Both the position numbers and the translations under genes were made by a program. This document shows, in pieces, positions 1-9,197 of a stretch of DNA of 64,000 nt (positions are counted from its first letter, which is position 1; the number at the start of each line of letters is the position of its first letter). Source of the DNA: Paracoccus sediminis. GTDB taxonomy: Bacteria; Pseudomonadota; Alphaproteobacteria; Rhodobacterales; Rhodobacteraceae. The stretch lies in the NCBI RefSeq assembly GCF_900188295.1, contig NZ_FZNM01000003.1, positions 1 to 64,000 of the forward strand, in the 5' to 3' direction. Under the pieces are notes generated by a model. That model saw only the letters and a program-made list of their open reading frames with translations, did no database searches and was not told the origin of the DNA.

Positions 1-58
1 CTCCCCGGCTGAACCGCACCCCAAGCGCGGCCCCCCCTCCTCCCTGGGCCAGCGTTGC

Positions 59-99
59 GCGGCGGCGCCCCCTCCTCCTCCCAGGGCGCCGCCGCTTTT
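59..99 (+). terminator. Rho-independent terminator of a gene left of the window
   Basis: A perfect 12-bp stem (59-70 with 84-95) with a 13-nt CT-rich loop is followed by TTTT (96-99). It points rightward, so it should end a plus-strand transcript whose gene lies before base 1. Bases 1-58 show no coding sequence that I can support. Confidence 0.75.
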
Positions 100-166
100 C
101 CCGGACCGCTTCTGGAACCGTCCCTTCCGCGTCACGTTATCGTTGCGTCAGCGGAAAGGCGTCGCC

Positions 167-385
167 ATGGCCAAGCATCGCGTCGGATCGAAGGTCGAAT
201 GGGATTGGGGCAAGGGCACGGCCACCGGCACGATCGCCGAATCCTTTACCGAGCCGGTCGAGCGCACCATCAAGGGCAGCAGGATCAAGCGGAACGCCGA
301 CGCGGACAACCCCGCCTATCTGATCGAACAGGACGACGGCGGCCGGGTGCTGAAAAGCGATTCCGAATTGCGCAAGGCGACATAG
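167..385 (+). CDS. DUF2945 / hypervirulence-associated TUDOR-domain small protein
   Basis: This 72-aa soluble protein fits the DUF2945 (HVA1, TUDOR-like) family: an N-terminal KVEWDWGKG block, a central basic GSRIKRNADADNPAYLI stretch, and a final SDSELRK. Such proteins are small single-barrel folds of unknown role. The ATG at 167 is chosen because GGAAAGG (153-159) sits 7 nt before it; an in-frame upstream start at 143 lacks a good ribosome site. It follows the terminator at 59-99, so it probably has its own promoter, and it lies 37 nt before rlmJ. Family assignment is by recognition of the sequence pattern only; function is not known. Confidence 0.75.
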   Translation: MAKHRVGSKVEWDWGKGTATGTIAESFTEPVERTIKGSRIKRNADADNPAYLIEQDDGGRVLKSDSELRKAT

Positions 386-422
386 GGCTTTCGGTGCCGA
401 CCGTCGCACGCTAAGGCGGATC

Positions 423-1202
423 ATGCTCAGCTATCAGCACGCCTATCACGCCGGAAACCTGGCCGACCTGCACAAGCACGCGCTGCTGGCCGTTGCGCTG
501 GATTACCTGACCCGCAAGGACAAGCCGCTGTCCTATCTGGAAACCCATGCCGGGCGCGGGCTTTACCACCTGGACGGAATCGAGGCGGCCAAGACCGGTG
601 AAGCGCAAGCCGGCATCCGACGCGCCGAAACCGAGGACTGGCTGCCCGGCGACCATCCGCTTTTGGCCGCCATGACACAGGTCCGCCGATCGCATGGATC
701 CCATGTCTATCCCGGATCGCCCCTGATCGCCGCGCATTTCCTGCGCCGGGGCGATTCCGCGCATCTGGCCGAACTGCATCCCGCCGAATTCGACGCCCTG
801 TCCCTGGTCGCGGGCTTTGCCACCCTGCATCGGCAGGACGGGTTCCAGATGGCGCAGGCCGTGTGCCCGCCCACGCCCCGGCGCGGCCTGATGCTGATCG
901 ATCCCAGCTATGAAGTGAAAGCCGACTATGCCGCGATTCCCCGCCAGATCGGGCTGATCGCGCGCAAATGGAACGTGGGCGTCATCGCGCTGTGGTATCC
1001 GATTCTGACCGATGCCCGCCACGCGCCCATGCTGGAGGCGCTGGAAACGTCCCATCCCGGCGCGCTGCGATCCGAAGTGGCCTTTGCCCCCGCCCGCCCC
1101 GGCCATGCGATGATCGGGTCGGGGATGTGGATGCTGAACGCTCCTTTTGGCCTGGGCGATGAGGCCGCACGCATCGAAGCGGTCTTTCGCCACCGCGCCT
1201 GA
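423..1202 (+). CDS. rlmJ: 23S rRNA (adenine(2030)-N(6))-methyltransferase RlmJ
   Basis: This 259-aa protein matches RlmJ over its length. The start MLSYQHAYHAGNLADLHKH is the family signature, and the SAM-binding fold follows (TLHRQDGFQ, LMLIDPSYE). RlmJ methylates A2030 of 23S rRNA using S-adenosylmethionine, acting on protein-free RNA during ribosome assembly. The catalytic motif IV reads D160-P-S-Y rather than the usual DPPY/F, keeping the Asp and aromatic residue but replacing the second proline. The length equals that of characterised RlmJ proteins. It is a lone gene between a small TUDOR-like protein and ftsB; a perfect GGGGAATTCCCC palindrome (1206-1217) lies just after the stop. Confidence 0.93.
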   Translation: MLSYQHAYHAGNLADLHKHALLAVALDYLTRKDKPLSYLETHAGRGLYHLDGIEAAKTGEAQAGIRRAETEDWLPGDHPLLAAMTQVRRSHGSHVYPGSPLIAAHFLRRGDSAHLAELHPAEFDALSLVAGFATLHRQDGFQMAQAVCPPTPRRGLMLIDPSYEVKADYAAIPRQIGLIARKWNVGVIALWYPILTDARHAPMLEALETSHPGALRSEVAFAPARPGHAMIGSGMWMLNAPFGLGDEAARIEAVFRHRA

Positions 1203-1268
1203 TCGGGGGAATTCCCCTGCCCCGGCGCTTGTGCCATGATGATTGCAGTCAACCAAGGCGGTCCCCTC

Positions 1269-1562
1269 ATGTCGCAGCGACTTTCCATCAGCGCCACTGT
1301 TCTCATGGCCTTGTCCGTGGCATTGGGCCTGTATTTCGCCTTTGCCGCCGTCCAGGGACCGTCCGGCATCCTGCGGCGCATCCAGATCGAATCCGAAACG
1401 GCCGAACTGGCCGCCGAACGCGACCGACTGAAGGCCGAAGTGCAAGAGATGCAGAACCTGACCCGCAGGATGTCCGACGAATATCTGGACCTCGATCTGT
1501 TGGACGAACGCGCGCGAGAGGTGTTGGGGCTGATCCGCGCGGACGAGGTTCTGCTGCGCTGA
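1269..1562 (+). CDS. ftsB: Septum formation initiator FtsB/DivIC family protein
   Basis: This 97-aa bitopic membrane protein has a short cytoplasmic N-terminus, one membrane segment at about residues 8-28, then a periplasmic coiled coil (about 35-70) rich in Glu, Leu and Arg, ending in DLLDERAREVLGLI, typical of the FtsB/DivIC family. FtsB joins FtsL and FtsQ in the divisome and helps activate septal peptidoglycan synthesis. I prefer the ATG at 1269 because it removes a hydrophilic leader; an in-frame ATG at 1236 is possible. Being just upstream of pdhA is a familiar arrangement in Rhodobacterales, but the 109-nt gap with a dyad suggests separate transcription. Confidence 0.85.
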   Translation: MSQRLSISATVLMALSVALGLYFAFAAVQGPSGILRRIQIESETAELAAERDRLKAEVQEMQNLTRRMSDEYLDLDLLDERAREVLGLIRADEVLLR

Positions 1563-1621
1563 CGCATCGTCACCCTGGCCCCATCGTCGCGGATTGCACC
1601 CCCTTTCGTGATCGGCTACGG

Positions 1622-1641
1622 ATAGTTTAACGCTGAACTAT
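1622..1641. promoter_or_regulatory. 20-bp imperfect palindrome upstream of pdhA, candidate operator
   Basis: ATAGTT (1622-1627) and AACTAT (1636-1641) flank an 8-bp spacer, and 8 of 10 base pairs of the 20-bp dyad are symmetric. It lies 14 nt before the pdhA ribosome site, where a repressor or activator would act. No T-run follows, so it is not a terminator. The binding protein is unknown. Confidence 0.4.
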
Positions 1642-1671
1642 TCTGACCGCGCTTTGAGGAGGACCCCCCGC

Positions 1672-2721
1672 ATGGCCAGGAAGCCTGCCCCCGCAGCCCA
1701 GACACAGACCGCCCAGGCGCCGTCCAACGTGTCCAGGGACGAGCTGCTGCAATACTATCGCGACATGCTGCTGATTCGCCGGTTCGAGGAAAAGGCGGGC
1801 CAGCTTTACGGCATGGGCCTGATCGGCGGCTTCTGCCATCTGTACATCGGCCAGGAAGCGGTCGTGGTCGGGCTGGAGGCCGCCACCAAGGACGGCGACA
1901 AGCGCATCACGTCTTATCGCGACCATGGGCACATGCTGGCCTGCGGCATGTCCGCGCGCGGCGTGATGGCCGAACTGACGGGCCGCGAGGGGGGATATTC
2001 CAAGGGCAAGGGCGGCAGCATGCACATGTTCAGCCGCGAAAAGCATTTCTACGGCGGTCATGGCATCGTCGCGGCGCAGGTGCCGCTGGGCGCGGGCTTG
2101 GCCTTTGCCGACAAGTATCTGGGCAACGACAACGTGACCTTCGCCTATTTCGGCGACGGCGCGGCCAACCAGGGCCAGGTCTATGAGACCTACAACATGG
2201 CCGTCCTGTGGGATTTGCCGGTCATCTTCGTGATCGAGAACAACCAGTACGCCATGGGCACCTCGATGAAGCGGTCAACACGCTCGACCACGCTTTATGG
2301 CCGGGGCGAGGCGTTCGGGATTCCCGGCGAACAGGTGGACGGCATGGACGTGCTGGCCGTGAAGGCGGCGGGCGAAAAGGCCGTGGCCCACTGCCGCGCG
2401 GGCAAGGGGCCGTATATCCTGGAGGTCATGACCTATCGCTATCGCGGCCATTCGATGTCCGACCCGGCGAAATACCGCACGCGCGAGGAAGTGCAGAAGA
2501 TGCGCGACGAACGCGACGCCATCGAACACGTCCGCGAACTGCTGCTGCAAGGCAGCCACGCGTCCGAAGACGACCTGAAGGCCATCGACAAGGACATCAA
2601 GGACATCGTGAACGATTCGGCCGAATTCGCCAAGGAAAGCCCGGAGCCGGGCTTGGAAGAACTGTGGACCGACATTTACGCCAAGGATCTGCCGCAGGGC
2701 AGCGCCGAAGAACACGCCTGA
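1672..2721 (+). CDS. pdhA: Pyruvate dehydrogenase E1 component, alpha subunit
   Basis: This 349-aa subunit decarboxylates pyruvate with thiamine diphosphate, forming with PdhB the alpha2beta2 E1 of the pyruvate dehydrogenase complex. The ThDP-binding motif runs from GDGAANQG (about residue 162) to VIENNQ (about 190). The regulatory loop YRGHSMSDP and the early substrate-site segment RRFEEKAGQLYGMG are also present. The ATG at 1672 has a strong GAGGAGG site (1656-1662) 9 nt upstream; an in-frame TTG at 1654 would bury that site, so I reject it. pdhB follows after 15 nt with its own GGGAGGG, so the three pdh genes form one operon. No E3 (lpd) gene follows; it must be elsewhere. Confidence 0.97.
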   Translation: MARKPAPAAQTQTAQAPSNVSRDELLQYYRDMLLIRRFEEKAGQLYGMGLIGGFCHLYIGQEAVVVGLEAATKDGDKRITSYRDHGHMLACGMSARGVMAELTGREGGYSKGKGGSMHMFSREKHFYGGHGIVAAQVPLGAGLAFADKYLGNDNVTFAYFGDGAANQGQVYETYNMAVLWDLPVIFVIENNQYAMGTSMKRSTRSTTLYGRGEAFGIPGEQVDGMDVLAVKAAGEKAVAHCRAGKGPYILEVMTYRYRGHSMSDPAKYRTREEVQKMRDERDAIEHVRELLLQGSHASEDDLKAIDKDIKDIVNDSAEFAKESPEPGLEELWTDIYAKDLPQGSAEEHA

Positions 2722-2736
2722 GGGAGGGTCGAACGA

Positions 2737-4101
2737 ATGGCTGTTGAAATCCTGATGCCCGCCCTGTCCCCGACGATGGAGGAAGGGACGCTGGCCAAAT
2801 GGCTGAAAAAGGAAGGCGATGCGGTGAAATCCGGCGACATCATCGCCGAGATCGAAACCGACAAGGCCACGATGGAATTCGAGGCCGTCGATGAGGGCAT
2901 CTTGGGCAAGATCCTGATCGCCGAAGGATCGCAAGGTGTGAAGGTCAACACCCCCATCGCCGTGCTGGTCGAGGAAGGCGAATCCGCCAACGACGTGAAG
3001 GCCCCTGCCCCGCAGGCCGCCCCTGCCGAGGCAAAGGCCGAAGCCCCCGCCGCGTCTGCCGTCGAACAGGTCAGGACGCCCGAACCCGACCGCAGCCCCG
3101 ACTGGCCGGAAGGCACCGCGATGAAGACCATGACCGTGCGCGAGGCGCTGCGCGAGGCCATGTCCGAGGAAATGGAGCGCGACGAGACCGTCTTCCTGAT
3201 GGGCGAGGAAGTCGGCGAATACCAGGGCGCCTACAAGATCAGCCAGGGATTGCTGGACAAGTTCGGTCCGCGCCGCGTCGTGGACACCCCGATCAGCGAA
3301 ATCGGCTTTGCAGGCATCGGCACCGGCGCCGCCCTGGCGGGCCTGCGCCCCATCGTGGAATTCATGACCTTCAACTTCGCCATGCAGGCGATGGACCACA
3401 TCATCAACTCGGCCGCCAAGACGCTGTACATGTCGGGCGGGCAGATGGGCTGTCCCATCGTGTTTCGCGGCCCGAACGGCGCCGCCGCCCGCGTGGGCGC
3501 CCAGCACAGCCAGGATTATGCGGCCTGGTATGCCTCGGTTCCCGGCCTGAAGGTGGTGATGCCCTATACCGCCGCCGACGCCAAGGGCCTGATGAAGCAG
3601 GCGATCCGCGATCCGAACCCGGTCATCTTCCTGGAAAACGAGATTCTTTACGGCCGCAGCTTCGAGGTGCCGGACCTTGAGGATTTCACCATTCCCTTCG
3701 GCAAGGCCCGCATCGCGCGGCAGGGCAAGGACGTGACCATCATCAGCTTCGGCATCGGCATGGCCCATTCCCTGGAAGCGGCCGAAAAGCTGGCCGGGGA
3801 GGGCATCGAGGCCGAGGTGATCGACCTGCGCACCCTGCGCCCCATCGACTATGCTACCATCATTGAATCGGTGAAAAAGACCAACCGCTGCGTCACGGTC
3901 GAGGAAGGCTTTCCGGTCGGCGCCATCGGCAACCACCTGTCGGCCCATATCATGGAAAACGCCTTTGATTACCTGGACGCGCCGGTCATCAACTGCACGG
4001 GCAAGGACGTGCCCATGCCCTATGCCGCCAATCTGGAAAAACTGGCCCTCATCACCGCCGCCGAGGTTGTCGAGGCGGTGAAGAAAGTCACCTACAGGTA
4101 A
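2737..4101 (+). CDS. pdhB: Pyruvate dehydrogenase E1 component, beta subunit, with N-terminal lipoyl domain
   Basis: This 454-aa protein has a biotinyl/lipoyl domain at residues 1-80 with the lipoylated lysine K43 in IETDKATME, an Ala/Pro-rich linker (about 85-125), then a complete E1-beta transketolase-type domain from [14 protein letters not shown] to the C-terminus. It completes the ThDP site with PdhA. The extra lipoyl domain on E1-beta is typical of alphaproteobacteria of this group; most bacteria carry it only on E2. The lipoyl part is nearly the same as that of PdhC next door, at DNA level too. pdhC starts 12 nt after this stop. Confidence 0.96.
   Translation: MAVEILMPALSPTMEEGTLAKWLKKEGDAVKSGDIIAEIETDKATMEFEAVDEGILGKILIAEGSQGVKVNTPIAVLVEEGESANDVKAPAPQAAPAEAKAEAPAASAVEQVRTPEPDRSPDWPEGTAMKTMTVREALREAMSEEMERDETVFLMGEEVGEYQGAYKISQGLLDKFGPRRVVDTPISEIGFAGIGTGAALAGLRPIVEFMTFNFAMQAMDHIINSAAKTLYMSGGQMGCPIVFRGPNGAAARVGAQHSQDYAAWYASVPGLKVVMPYTAADAKGLMKQAIRDPNPVIFLENEILYGRSFEVPDLEDFTIPFGKARIARQGKDVTIISFGIGMAHSLEAAEKLAGEGIEAEVIDLRTLRPIDYATIIESVKKTNRCVTVEEGFPVGAIGNHLSAHIMENAFDYLDAPVINCTGKDVPMPYAANLEKLALITAAEVVEAVKKVTYR
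2746..2988 (+). repeat. Lipoyl-domain direct repeat, copy 1 (in pdhB)
   Basis: This segment and 4123-4365 align without gaps at an offset of 1377 bp and encode lipoyl domains that differ at only a few residues. Long blocks, such as the one around the lipoyl-lysine codon, are identical at the nucleotide level, including third positions. Confidence 0.85.
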
Positions 4102-4113
4102 AGGGAACGCGTT

Positions 4114-5448
4114 ATGCCGACAGAAATCCTGATGCCCGCGCTGTCCCCGACCATGGAGGAAGGGACGCTGGCCAAATGGCTGGTCAAGGAAGGCGACGCG
4201 GTGAAATCCGGCGACATCATCGCCGAGATCGAGACCGACAAGGCCACGATGGAATTCGAGGCCGTCGATGAGGGCAAGATCGGGAAAATCCTGATCGCCG
4301 AGGGCAGCGCCGGGGTCAAGGTCAACACCCCCATCGCCGTGCTGCTGGAAGACGGCGAGGACGCGTCCGCCGTATCCAGCCCCGCCCCCGCCAAGACCGC
4401 CGCGCCTGCCTCCGAGGAAAAGGCCGCCGCCGAAAAGGGCTATGGCGGTCCCATCGGCGCGCCGGTCGCGGGCGATGGTGGTCCGGAAAAAGCCGCGCCC
4501 GCCAAGGCGGAGGGCGGCCGGGTCTTCGCCTCGCCCCTGGCGCGCCGCATCGCCGCCGAAAAGGGCATCGACCTGTCGGGCATCACCGGCACCGGTCCGC
4601 GCGGCCGAATCGTCAAGGCCGATGTCGAGGGCGCTAGGCCCGGCGCCGCCAAGGCCGCACCAACTCCCACTGCCGCGCCGTCGGCCGCCCCGGCCCCCAC
4701 AGCGGCCCAGGCGCCCAAGGCGCCCTCGGCCGACGCCATCCTGAAAATGTATGCCGACCGCGAAACGACCGAAATGCCGCTGGACGGGATGCGCCGCACC
4801 ATCGCCGCCCGCCTGTCCGAGGCCAAACAGACCATCCCGCATTTCTACCTGCGCCGGTCGGCCAAGCTGGATGCGCTGATGACGTTCCGGGGCGATCTGA
4901 ACAAGCAGCTTGAAGCCCGCAAGGTCAAGCTGTCGGTCAACGACTTCGTCATCAAGGCCTGCGCCCTTGCCCTGCAAGAGGTGCCGGATGCCAACGCCGT
5001 CTGGGCCGGCGACCGGATCCTGAAGCTGAAGCCGTCCGACGTGGCCGTGGCCGTCGCCATCGAAGGCGGCCTGTTTACCCCGGTCCTGAAGGACGCGCAT
5101 CAAAAGACCCTGTCGGCCCTGTCGGCCGAAATGAAGGATCTGGCGGGCCGCGCCAAGACCAGGAAGCTGGCCCCCCACGAATACCAGGGCGGCAGCTTCG
5201 CCATCAGCAACTTGGGCATGTTCGGGATCGAGAACTTCGACGCCGTCATCAACCCGCCGCACGGCGCGATCCTGGCGGTCGGCGCAGGGATCCAGACCCC
5301 GGTGGTGGAAAATGGCGAGGTGGTGATCCGCAACGTCATGTCCATGACCCTTTCGGTCGATCACCGGGTCATCGACGGCGCCTTGGGTGCGCAGCTGCTG
5401 GAGGCCATCGTGAACCATCTGGAGAACCCGATGGGAATGCTGGCCTGA
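4114..5448 (+). CDS. pdhC: Pyruvate dehydrogenase E2, dihydrolipoamide acetyltransferase
   Basis: This 444-aa E2 core protein transfers the acetyl group from lipoamide to CoA. Domains in order: one lipoyl domain (1-80, lipoyl-lysine K43); a Pro/Ala linker; a peripheral-subunit-binding domain (about 132-168, [17 protein letters not shown]) that docks E1 and E3; a second Pro/Ala linker (about 172-210); and the catalytic domain with active site H417-R-V-I-D421-G. It is the last gene of pdhABC, ended by a strong hairpin at 5467-5491. Having one lipoyl domain here plus one on PdhB gives the complex two lipoyl arms per protomer set. Confidence 0.97.
   Translation: MPTEILMPALSPTMEEGTLAKWLVKEGDAVKSGDIIAEIETDKATMEFEAVDEGKIGKILIAEGSAGVKVNTPIAVLLEDGEDASAVSSPAPAKTAAPASEEKAAAEKGYGGPIGAPVAGDGGPEKAAPAKAEGGRVFASPLARRIAAEKGIDLSGITGTGPRGRIVKADVEGARPGAAKAAPTPTAAPSAAPAPTAAQAPKAPSADAILKMYADRETTEMPLDGMRRTIAARLSEAKQTIPHFYLRRSAKLDALMTFRGDLNKQLEARKVKLSVNDFVIKACALALQEVPDANAVWAGDRILKLKPSDVAVAVAIEGGLFTPVLKDAHQKTLSALSAEMKDLAGRAKTRKLAPHEYQGGSFAISNLGMFGIENFDAVINPPHGAILAVGAGIQTPVVENGEVVIRNVMSMTLSVDHRVIDGALGAQLLEAIVNHLENPMGMLA
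4123..4365 (+). repeat. Lipoyl-domain direct repeat, copy 2 (in pdhC)
   Basis: Partner of 2746-2988. The flanking linkers and downstream domains are unrelated, so the similarity is confined to the lipoyl module. Confidence 0.85.
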
Positions 5449-5466
5449 AACCCCTTTTTTACTCAC

Positions 5467-5491
5467 AAGGGGCGCCCCCGTGGCGCCCCTT
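5467..5491 (+). terminator. Terminator of the pdhABC operon
   Basis: A perfect 10-bp stem (5467-5476 with 5482-5491) has a 5-nt loop and ends in TT, then a T-rich stretch. It starts 19 nt after the pdhC stop and separates it from the convergent DJ-1/PfpI gene. Confidence 0.8.
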
Positions 5492-5512
5492 TCGCATCTT
5501 TGCCTTGGTGTA

Positions 5513-5567
5513 AATATCCTCGGGGGGTCCGGGGGGCGAAGCGCCCCCGGCCTTCGCGGAACGCAGA
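5513..5567 (-). terminator. Conserved terminator-like element after the DJ-1/PfpI gene, copy 1
   Basis: Directly after the stop codon (5568-5570, minus strand) lies a GC-rich hairpin (5529-5550, with AAG in the loop), followed on the minus strand by CCCCCCGAGGATATT. The same layout recurs after ecm at 19277-19332, with matching flanks (TTCGCGG.ACGCA beside the stop, AATATCC at the far end). It lacks a T-run. Confidence 0.6.
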
Positions 5568-6086
5568 TCAGGCCAAAGCCTTTTCGATGGCGCCGACAAA
5601 GGCGTCCAGATCGTCCGGGTTGCGGCTGGTGATGATGCCCCGGTCCACGACGACCTTCTCGTCCACCACATCGGCGCCCGCATTCTTCATGTCGGTGCGG
5701 ATCGAGCCATAGCTGGTCAACCGTCGGCCCTGCGCCAAGCCCGCCTCGGCCAGCAGCCAGGGGGCATGGCAGATCGCGGCCACCGGCTTGCCCGCTTCGG
5801 CAAAGCTGCGGATCAGATCGACCGCCGTCTTGTCGGTGCGCAGGGTATCGGGGTTGATGACGCCGCCGGGCAGGACCAGGGCGTCGTAATCGTCTGCGCG
5901 GATGTCCGAAATCGCCTTGTTCGCTTTGACCGACTTGCCCCAGTCGTCCTTGTCCCAGCCCTTGATGTCGCCCGTGTCGGGGGCGGCGATGTCGACCTGA
6001 TGGCCCCCGGCCTTCAGCTTTTCCAGCGGCACGAACAGTTCGGACTGTTCGTATCCGTCCGACGCCATAATCAGAACCTTTGCCAT
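5568..6086 (-). CDS. DJ-1/PfpI family protein (type 1 glutamine amidotransferase-like)
   Basis: This 172-aa protein spans the DJ-1/PfpI fold. The nucleophile is C106 in AAICHAPW, with the His neighbour and the early Glu in SDGYEQSEL that sets the cysteine pKa. Characterised relatives (PfpI, YhbO, YraA) are reported as stress proteins acting in protein or nucleic-acid deglycation or as peptidases; which applies here cannot be read from sequence. The start ATG is followed by VLIMASDG, the family's first strand, so the start is secure. It is monocistronic, convergent with pdhC, and ends in a repeated terminator-like element. Confidence 0.9.
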   Translation of the reverse strand: MAKVLIMASDGYEQSELFVPLEKLKAGGHQVDIAAPDTGDIKGWDKDDWGKSVKANKAISDIRADDYDALVLPGGVINPDTLRTDKTAVDLIRSFAEAGKPVAAICHAPWLLAEAGLAQGRRLTSYGSIRTDMKNAGADVVDEKVVVDRGIITSRNPDDLDAFVGAIEKALA

Positions 6087-6143
6087 GATGGTCTCCTTTG
6101 CGCGTTCAGCCCACCCAATGCGACCTGGCCCGCGAAGTTCCGA

Positions 6144-9100
6144 TCATTCCGCCGGTTGCCGGGGCCGGTTCAGCCCGATCCGCCGGGACACCCAGCCGGT
6201 CAGCCGGTCCTGCCCGCCATGGATCAGCGAGAACAGCGACGGCACGAACAGCAGCGACAGCACCGTAGACAACAGCAGCCCGCCGATCACCGCGATGGCC
6301 ATGGGTGCGCGGAATTCGCCCCCTTCGCCCGTCGCCAGGGCCGACGGGATCATGCCGGCGCTCATGGCGATGGTGGTCATGACGATGGGGCGGGCGCGCT
6401 TGTGCACGGCGTCCAGGATGGCGTCGCGCTTGGTCGCCCCCTTTTCGATGGCGGACAACGCGAATTCCACCAGCATGATCGAATTCTTGGTGACAATCCC
6501 CATCAGCATCAGGAACCCGATGACCACGGCCATGCTGATCGAATGTCCCGTGACAAACAGTGCCAGGATCGCGCCGCCGATGGCCAGCGGCAGCGACAGC
6601 AGGATCGACACCGGCGTGATGAAGTTGTGAAACAGCAGCACCAGCACGACATAGACCAGCATAACCCCCGCCCCCATGGCCGTGCCGAAGGCACCGAACA
6701 CCTCGCCCATGATCTCGGCATCGCCGGACGGCTGGATGCGGGTGCCGGGCGGCAATTCGATCCGCGCCTGCAATTCCGCCACCTGGGCGCTGACCGGGCC
6801 AAGCAACTGCCCGTCGGCAAGGTTTGCGCTGACCGTGGTCTGGAACTGGCGGTCATAGCGCCCGATCTCGGTCGCGCCAGCCGATAGGCTTACATCGGCC
6901 ACGGCGCCCAGCGGCACCTGGCCCTGCGATGAATTTACCCGCAGATTCTGGACCGTCACCAGGTCGGCGCGGGCATCGGCGTCCAGCCGGACGACGATGG
7001 GGATCTGTTCGTCGCCCGCGTTGAACTTGGCCAGGTTCGATTCGACATCGCCCAGTGTCGCCACCCGCAGCGTCGTCGCCATCTCGCTGGTCGAAACGCC
7101 AAGCTGGGCGGCGACATCGGCACGCGGGGTGATCTGGATTTCGGGCCTTTGCAGCCGGGCCGTGGTCGTCACGGTTTCCAGGGACGGCAGCGCCGACATG
7201 GCGGCGGCAAGCCGTTCGGCGGCCAGCGTGGCGCCGTCCTCGGTCGTGCCCAGGACGTTGATGGTCAGGTCGTTCTGGCCGTCTTCATTTTGAAAGTTGA
7301 TGCGCATGTCGGGCGTGCCGGACAGGCGTTGCTTCAGGTCTTCCTCCAGCACGAATTGCGACCGCTCGCGGGTTTCCTTCTTGCCGTAATTAATCATCGC
7401 CCGCGCCTCGGTCACGTCGGACCCGTCGCTGTAGACAAAGACCGACTGCACCTCGGGCACCTCGTCGATCCGGGCGGACAGGCTGCGGGCCGAGTCCTCG
7501 GTATCGGCGATGGTGGCGCCGGGGGGCAGTTCGACCTCGATCTGGCTGCGGCCGATGTCGGATGCGGGGATGAATTCGGTGGGCAGCAGCGTCGCGGACC
7601 AGATCGACCCCGCAAAGATCCCCAGGCCCGTCAGCAGCGTCAGCCCGCGATGGCGCAGGGTCCAGCGGACGATGCGCATCAGGCCCCGCATGACGAAGCC
7701 GTCGCGCTGTTCCGTGCCATGCACCGTGCCGCGCATCAGATAGGCGGCCATCATCGGCGTGATGATCCGCGCCACCAGCAGCGAGAACAGGACCGACACC
7801 GCGACCGTCAGCCCGAACTGCTTGAAATACTGCCCCGGAATGCCGCCCATGAAGCTGACCGGCGCAAAGACCGCGACGATGGAAAAACTGATGGCGATGA
7901 CAGTCAGGCCTATCTCGTTGGCGGCTTCCTCGCTGGCCTCGTATGCGGGAACGCCCATGCCGATATGACGGACGATGTTCTCGATTTCCACGATGGCGTC
8001 GTCGACCAGGATGCCGGTGACAAGCGTGATCCCCAGCAGGCTAATGCCGTTCAGCGTGAACCCCAGCCAGTGCATCACGAAGAACGTGGGAATGATCGAC
8101 AGGGGCAGCGCCACGGCGGCGACCAGTGTGGCGCGCCAGTTGCGCAGGAACAGGAACACCACGATCACGGCCAGGGCCGCGCCTTCGTACAGCGTTTCCA
8201 TGGCGCTGTGATAGCTGGCCTCGGTATAGGTGGTGGCATCGTCGATCAGGGTGATGCGGACGTTCGGGAACCGTTCACCGATCTGGGCCAGGCGTTCCTT
8301 GGCCCCGTCCCCCGCCGCAAGGTCGGACGCGCCGGTGGTGCGATAGATGCCGAAGGCCACGACCGGCTGGCCGTCCAGCAAGGCAAAGCTGCGTTCCTCG
8401 GCCGGGCCGTCGATCACCCGGCCCAGCTGATCCAGCCGGATTGTCCTGCCCAGGGCGATCGAGATGGGCGCGCCCGCCAACTGTTCGACGCTGTCCGCCG
8501 CGCCCAGGGCGCGGATCGAATATTCACGCCCCACCAGATCGCCGCGCCCGCCGCCCAGATCGATGTTGCGTGCCCGCAGCTGGTTCGACACATCCGCTGC
8601 CGTCAGTCCATGGGCCAGCAGCCGGTCGGGATCCAGATCGACCTTGATCTCGCGGGCCGCCCCCCCGATCCGAGAGGTCTTGCCGACGCCCGGAACGGTG
8701 GACAGCTCGCGCCCGATCACATCGTCCACGAATTTCGACAAGGCTTCGATGGACTGGGTGGGATCGCTGACGGCATAGGTCAGAATCGGCATTCCCGTCA
8801 CGTCCAGACGCTGCACCAGCGGTTCGCTGATGCTTTCGGGCATTTGCTGGCGGACGTTCGACACCGCGTCCTTGACGTCGTTCACCGCCCGGTCGCTGTC
8901 GGTTTCCAATTCGAATTCCACGACGATCATCGCCGTGCTGTCCGTCGCGGTCGAGGTGATGTGCCGCACGCCCGTGACGGATGCGATGCTGTCCTCGACC
9001 GGCTGGATGACCTGAGAGGTCAGTTCGGACGGCGCCGCGCCGGGCTGGTCGATCATCACCTGCACGATGGGCAGGTCGATATTGGGCATCGCCGTGACCG

Positions 9101-9197
9101 GCAGGCGGTTGAAACTGTAAAGCCCGACGATCAGCAGAACCAGAAACACCGCGATCGGCGGGACCGGATGACGGATCGACAGGGTGGAAAAGTTCAT
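6144..9197 (-). CDS. Efflux RND transporter permease subunit (HAE-1 type)
   Basis: This 1017-aa inner-membrane protein has the AcrB-like layout: a first membrane helix (FLVLLIVGLYSFNRLPV), a large periplasmic porter region, six helices, and the same again. The TM4 proton-relay aspartates are visible in ILVDDAIVEIENI. Its substrate cannot be told; drugs, solvents or metals are all possible, though the hydrophobic-amphiphilic (HAE) type is best supported. Its start ATG overlaps the adaptor's stop by 4 bp (ATGA), so the two are translationally coupled. No outer-membrane channel gene or TetR regulator lies nearby, so it presumably uses a TolC-like channel encoded elsewhere. Confidence 0.93.
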   Translation of the reverse strand: MNFSTLSIRHPVPPIAVFLVLLIVGLYSFNRLPVTAMPNIDLPIVQVMIDQPGAAPSELTSQVIQPVEDSIASVTGVRHITSTATDSTAMIVVEFELETDSDRAVNDVKDAVSNVRQQMPESISEPLVQRLDVTGMPILTYAVSDPTQSIEALSKFVDDVIGRELSTVPGVGKTSRIGGAAREIKVDLDPDRLLAHGLTAADVSNQLRARNIDLGGGRGDLVGREYSIRALGAADSVEQLAGAPISIALGRTIRLDQLGRVIDGPAEERSFALLDGQPVVAFGIYRTTGASDLAAGDGAKERLAQIGERFPNVRITLIDDATTYTEASYHSAMETLYEGAALAVIVVFLFLRNWRATLVAAVALPLSIIPTFFVMHWLGFTLNGISLLGITLVTGILVDDAIVEIENIVRHIGMGVPAYEASEEAANEIGLTVIAISFSIVAVFAPVSFMGGIPGQYFKQFGLTVAVSVLFSLLVARIITPMMAAYLMRGTVHGTEQRDGFVMRGLMRIVRWTLRHRGLTLLTGLGIFAGSIWSATLLPTEFIPASDIGRSQIEVELPPGATIADTEDSARSLSARIDEVPEVQSVFVYSDGSDVTEARAMINYGKKETRERSQFVLEEDLKQRLSGTPDMRINFQNEDGQNDLTINVLGTTEDGATLAAERLAAAMSALPSLETVTTTARLQRPEIQITPRADVAAQLGVSTSEMATTLRVATLGDVESNLAKFNAGDEQIPIVVRLDADARADLVTVQNLRVNSSQGQVPLGAVADVSLSAGATEIGRYDRQFQTTVSANLADGQLLGPVSAQVAELQARIELPPGTRIQPSGDAEIMGEVFGAFGTAMGAGVMLVYVVLVLLFHNFITPVSILLSLPLAIGGAILALFVTGHSISMAVVIGFLMLMGIVTKNSIMLVEFALSAIEKGATKRDAILDAVHKRARPIVMTTIAMSAGMIPSALATGEGGEFRAPMAIAVIGGLLLSTVLSLLFVPSLFSLIHGGQDRLTGWVSRRIGLNRPRQPAE

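Noticed and set aside
2275..5466. 1063-codon open frame opposite pdhABC
   Set aside because: It covers three well-identified genes on the other strand and repeats itself only because of the lipoyl duplication.
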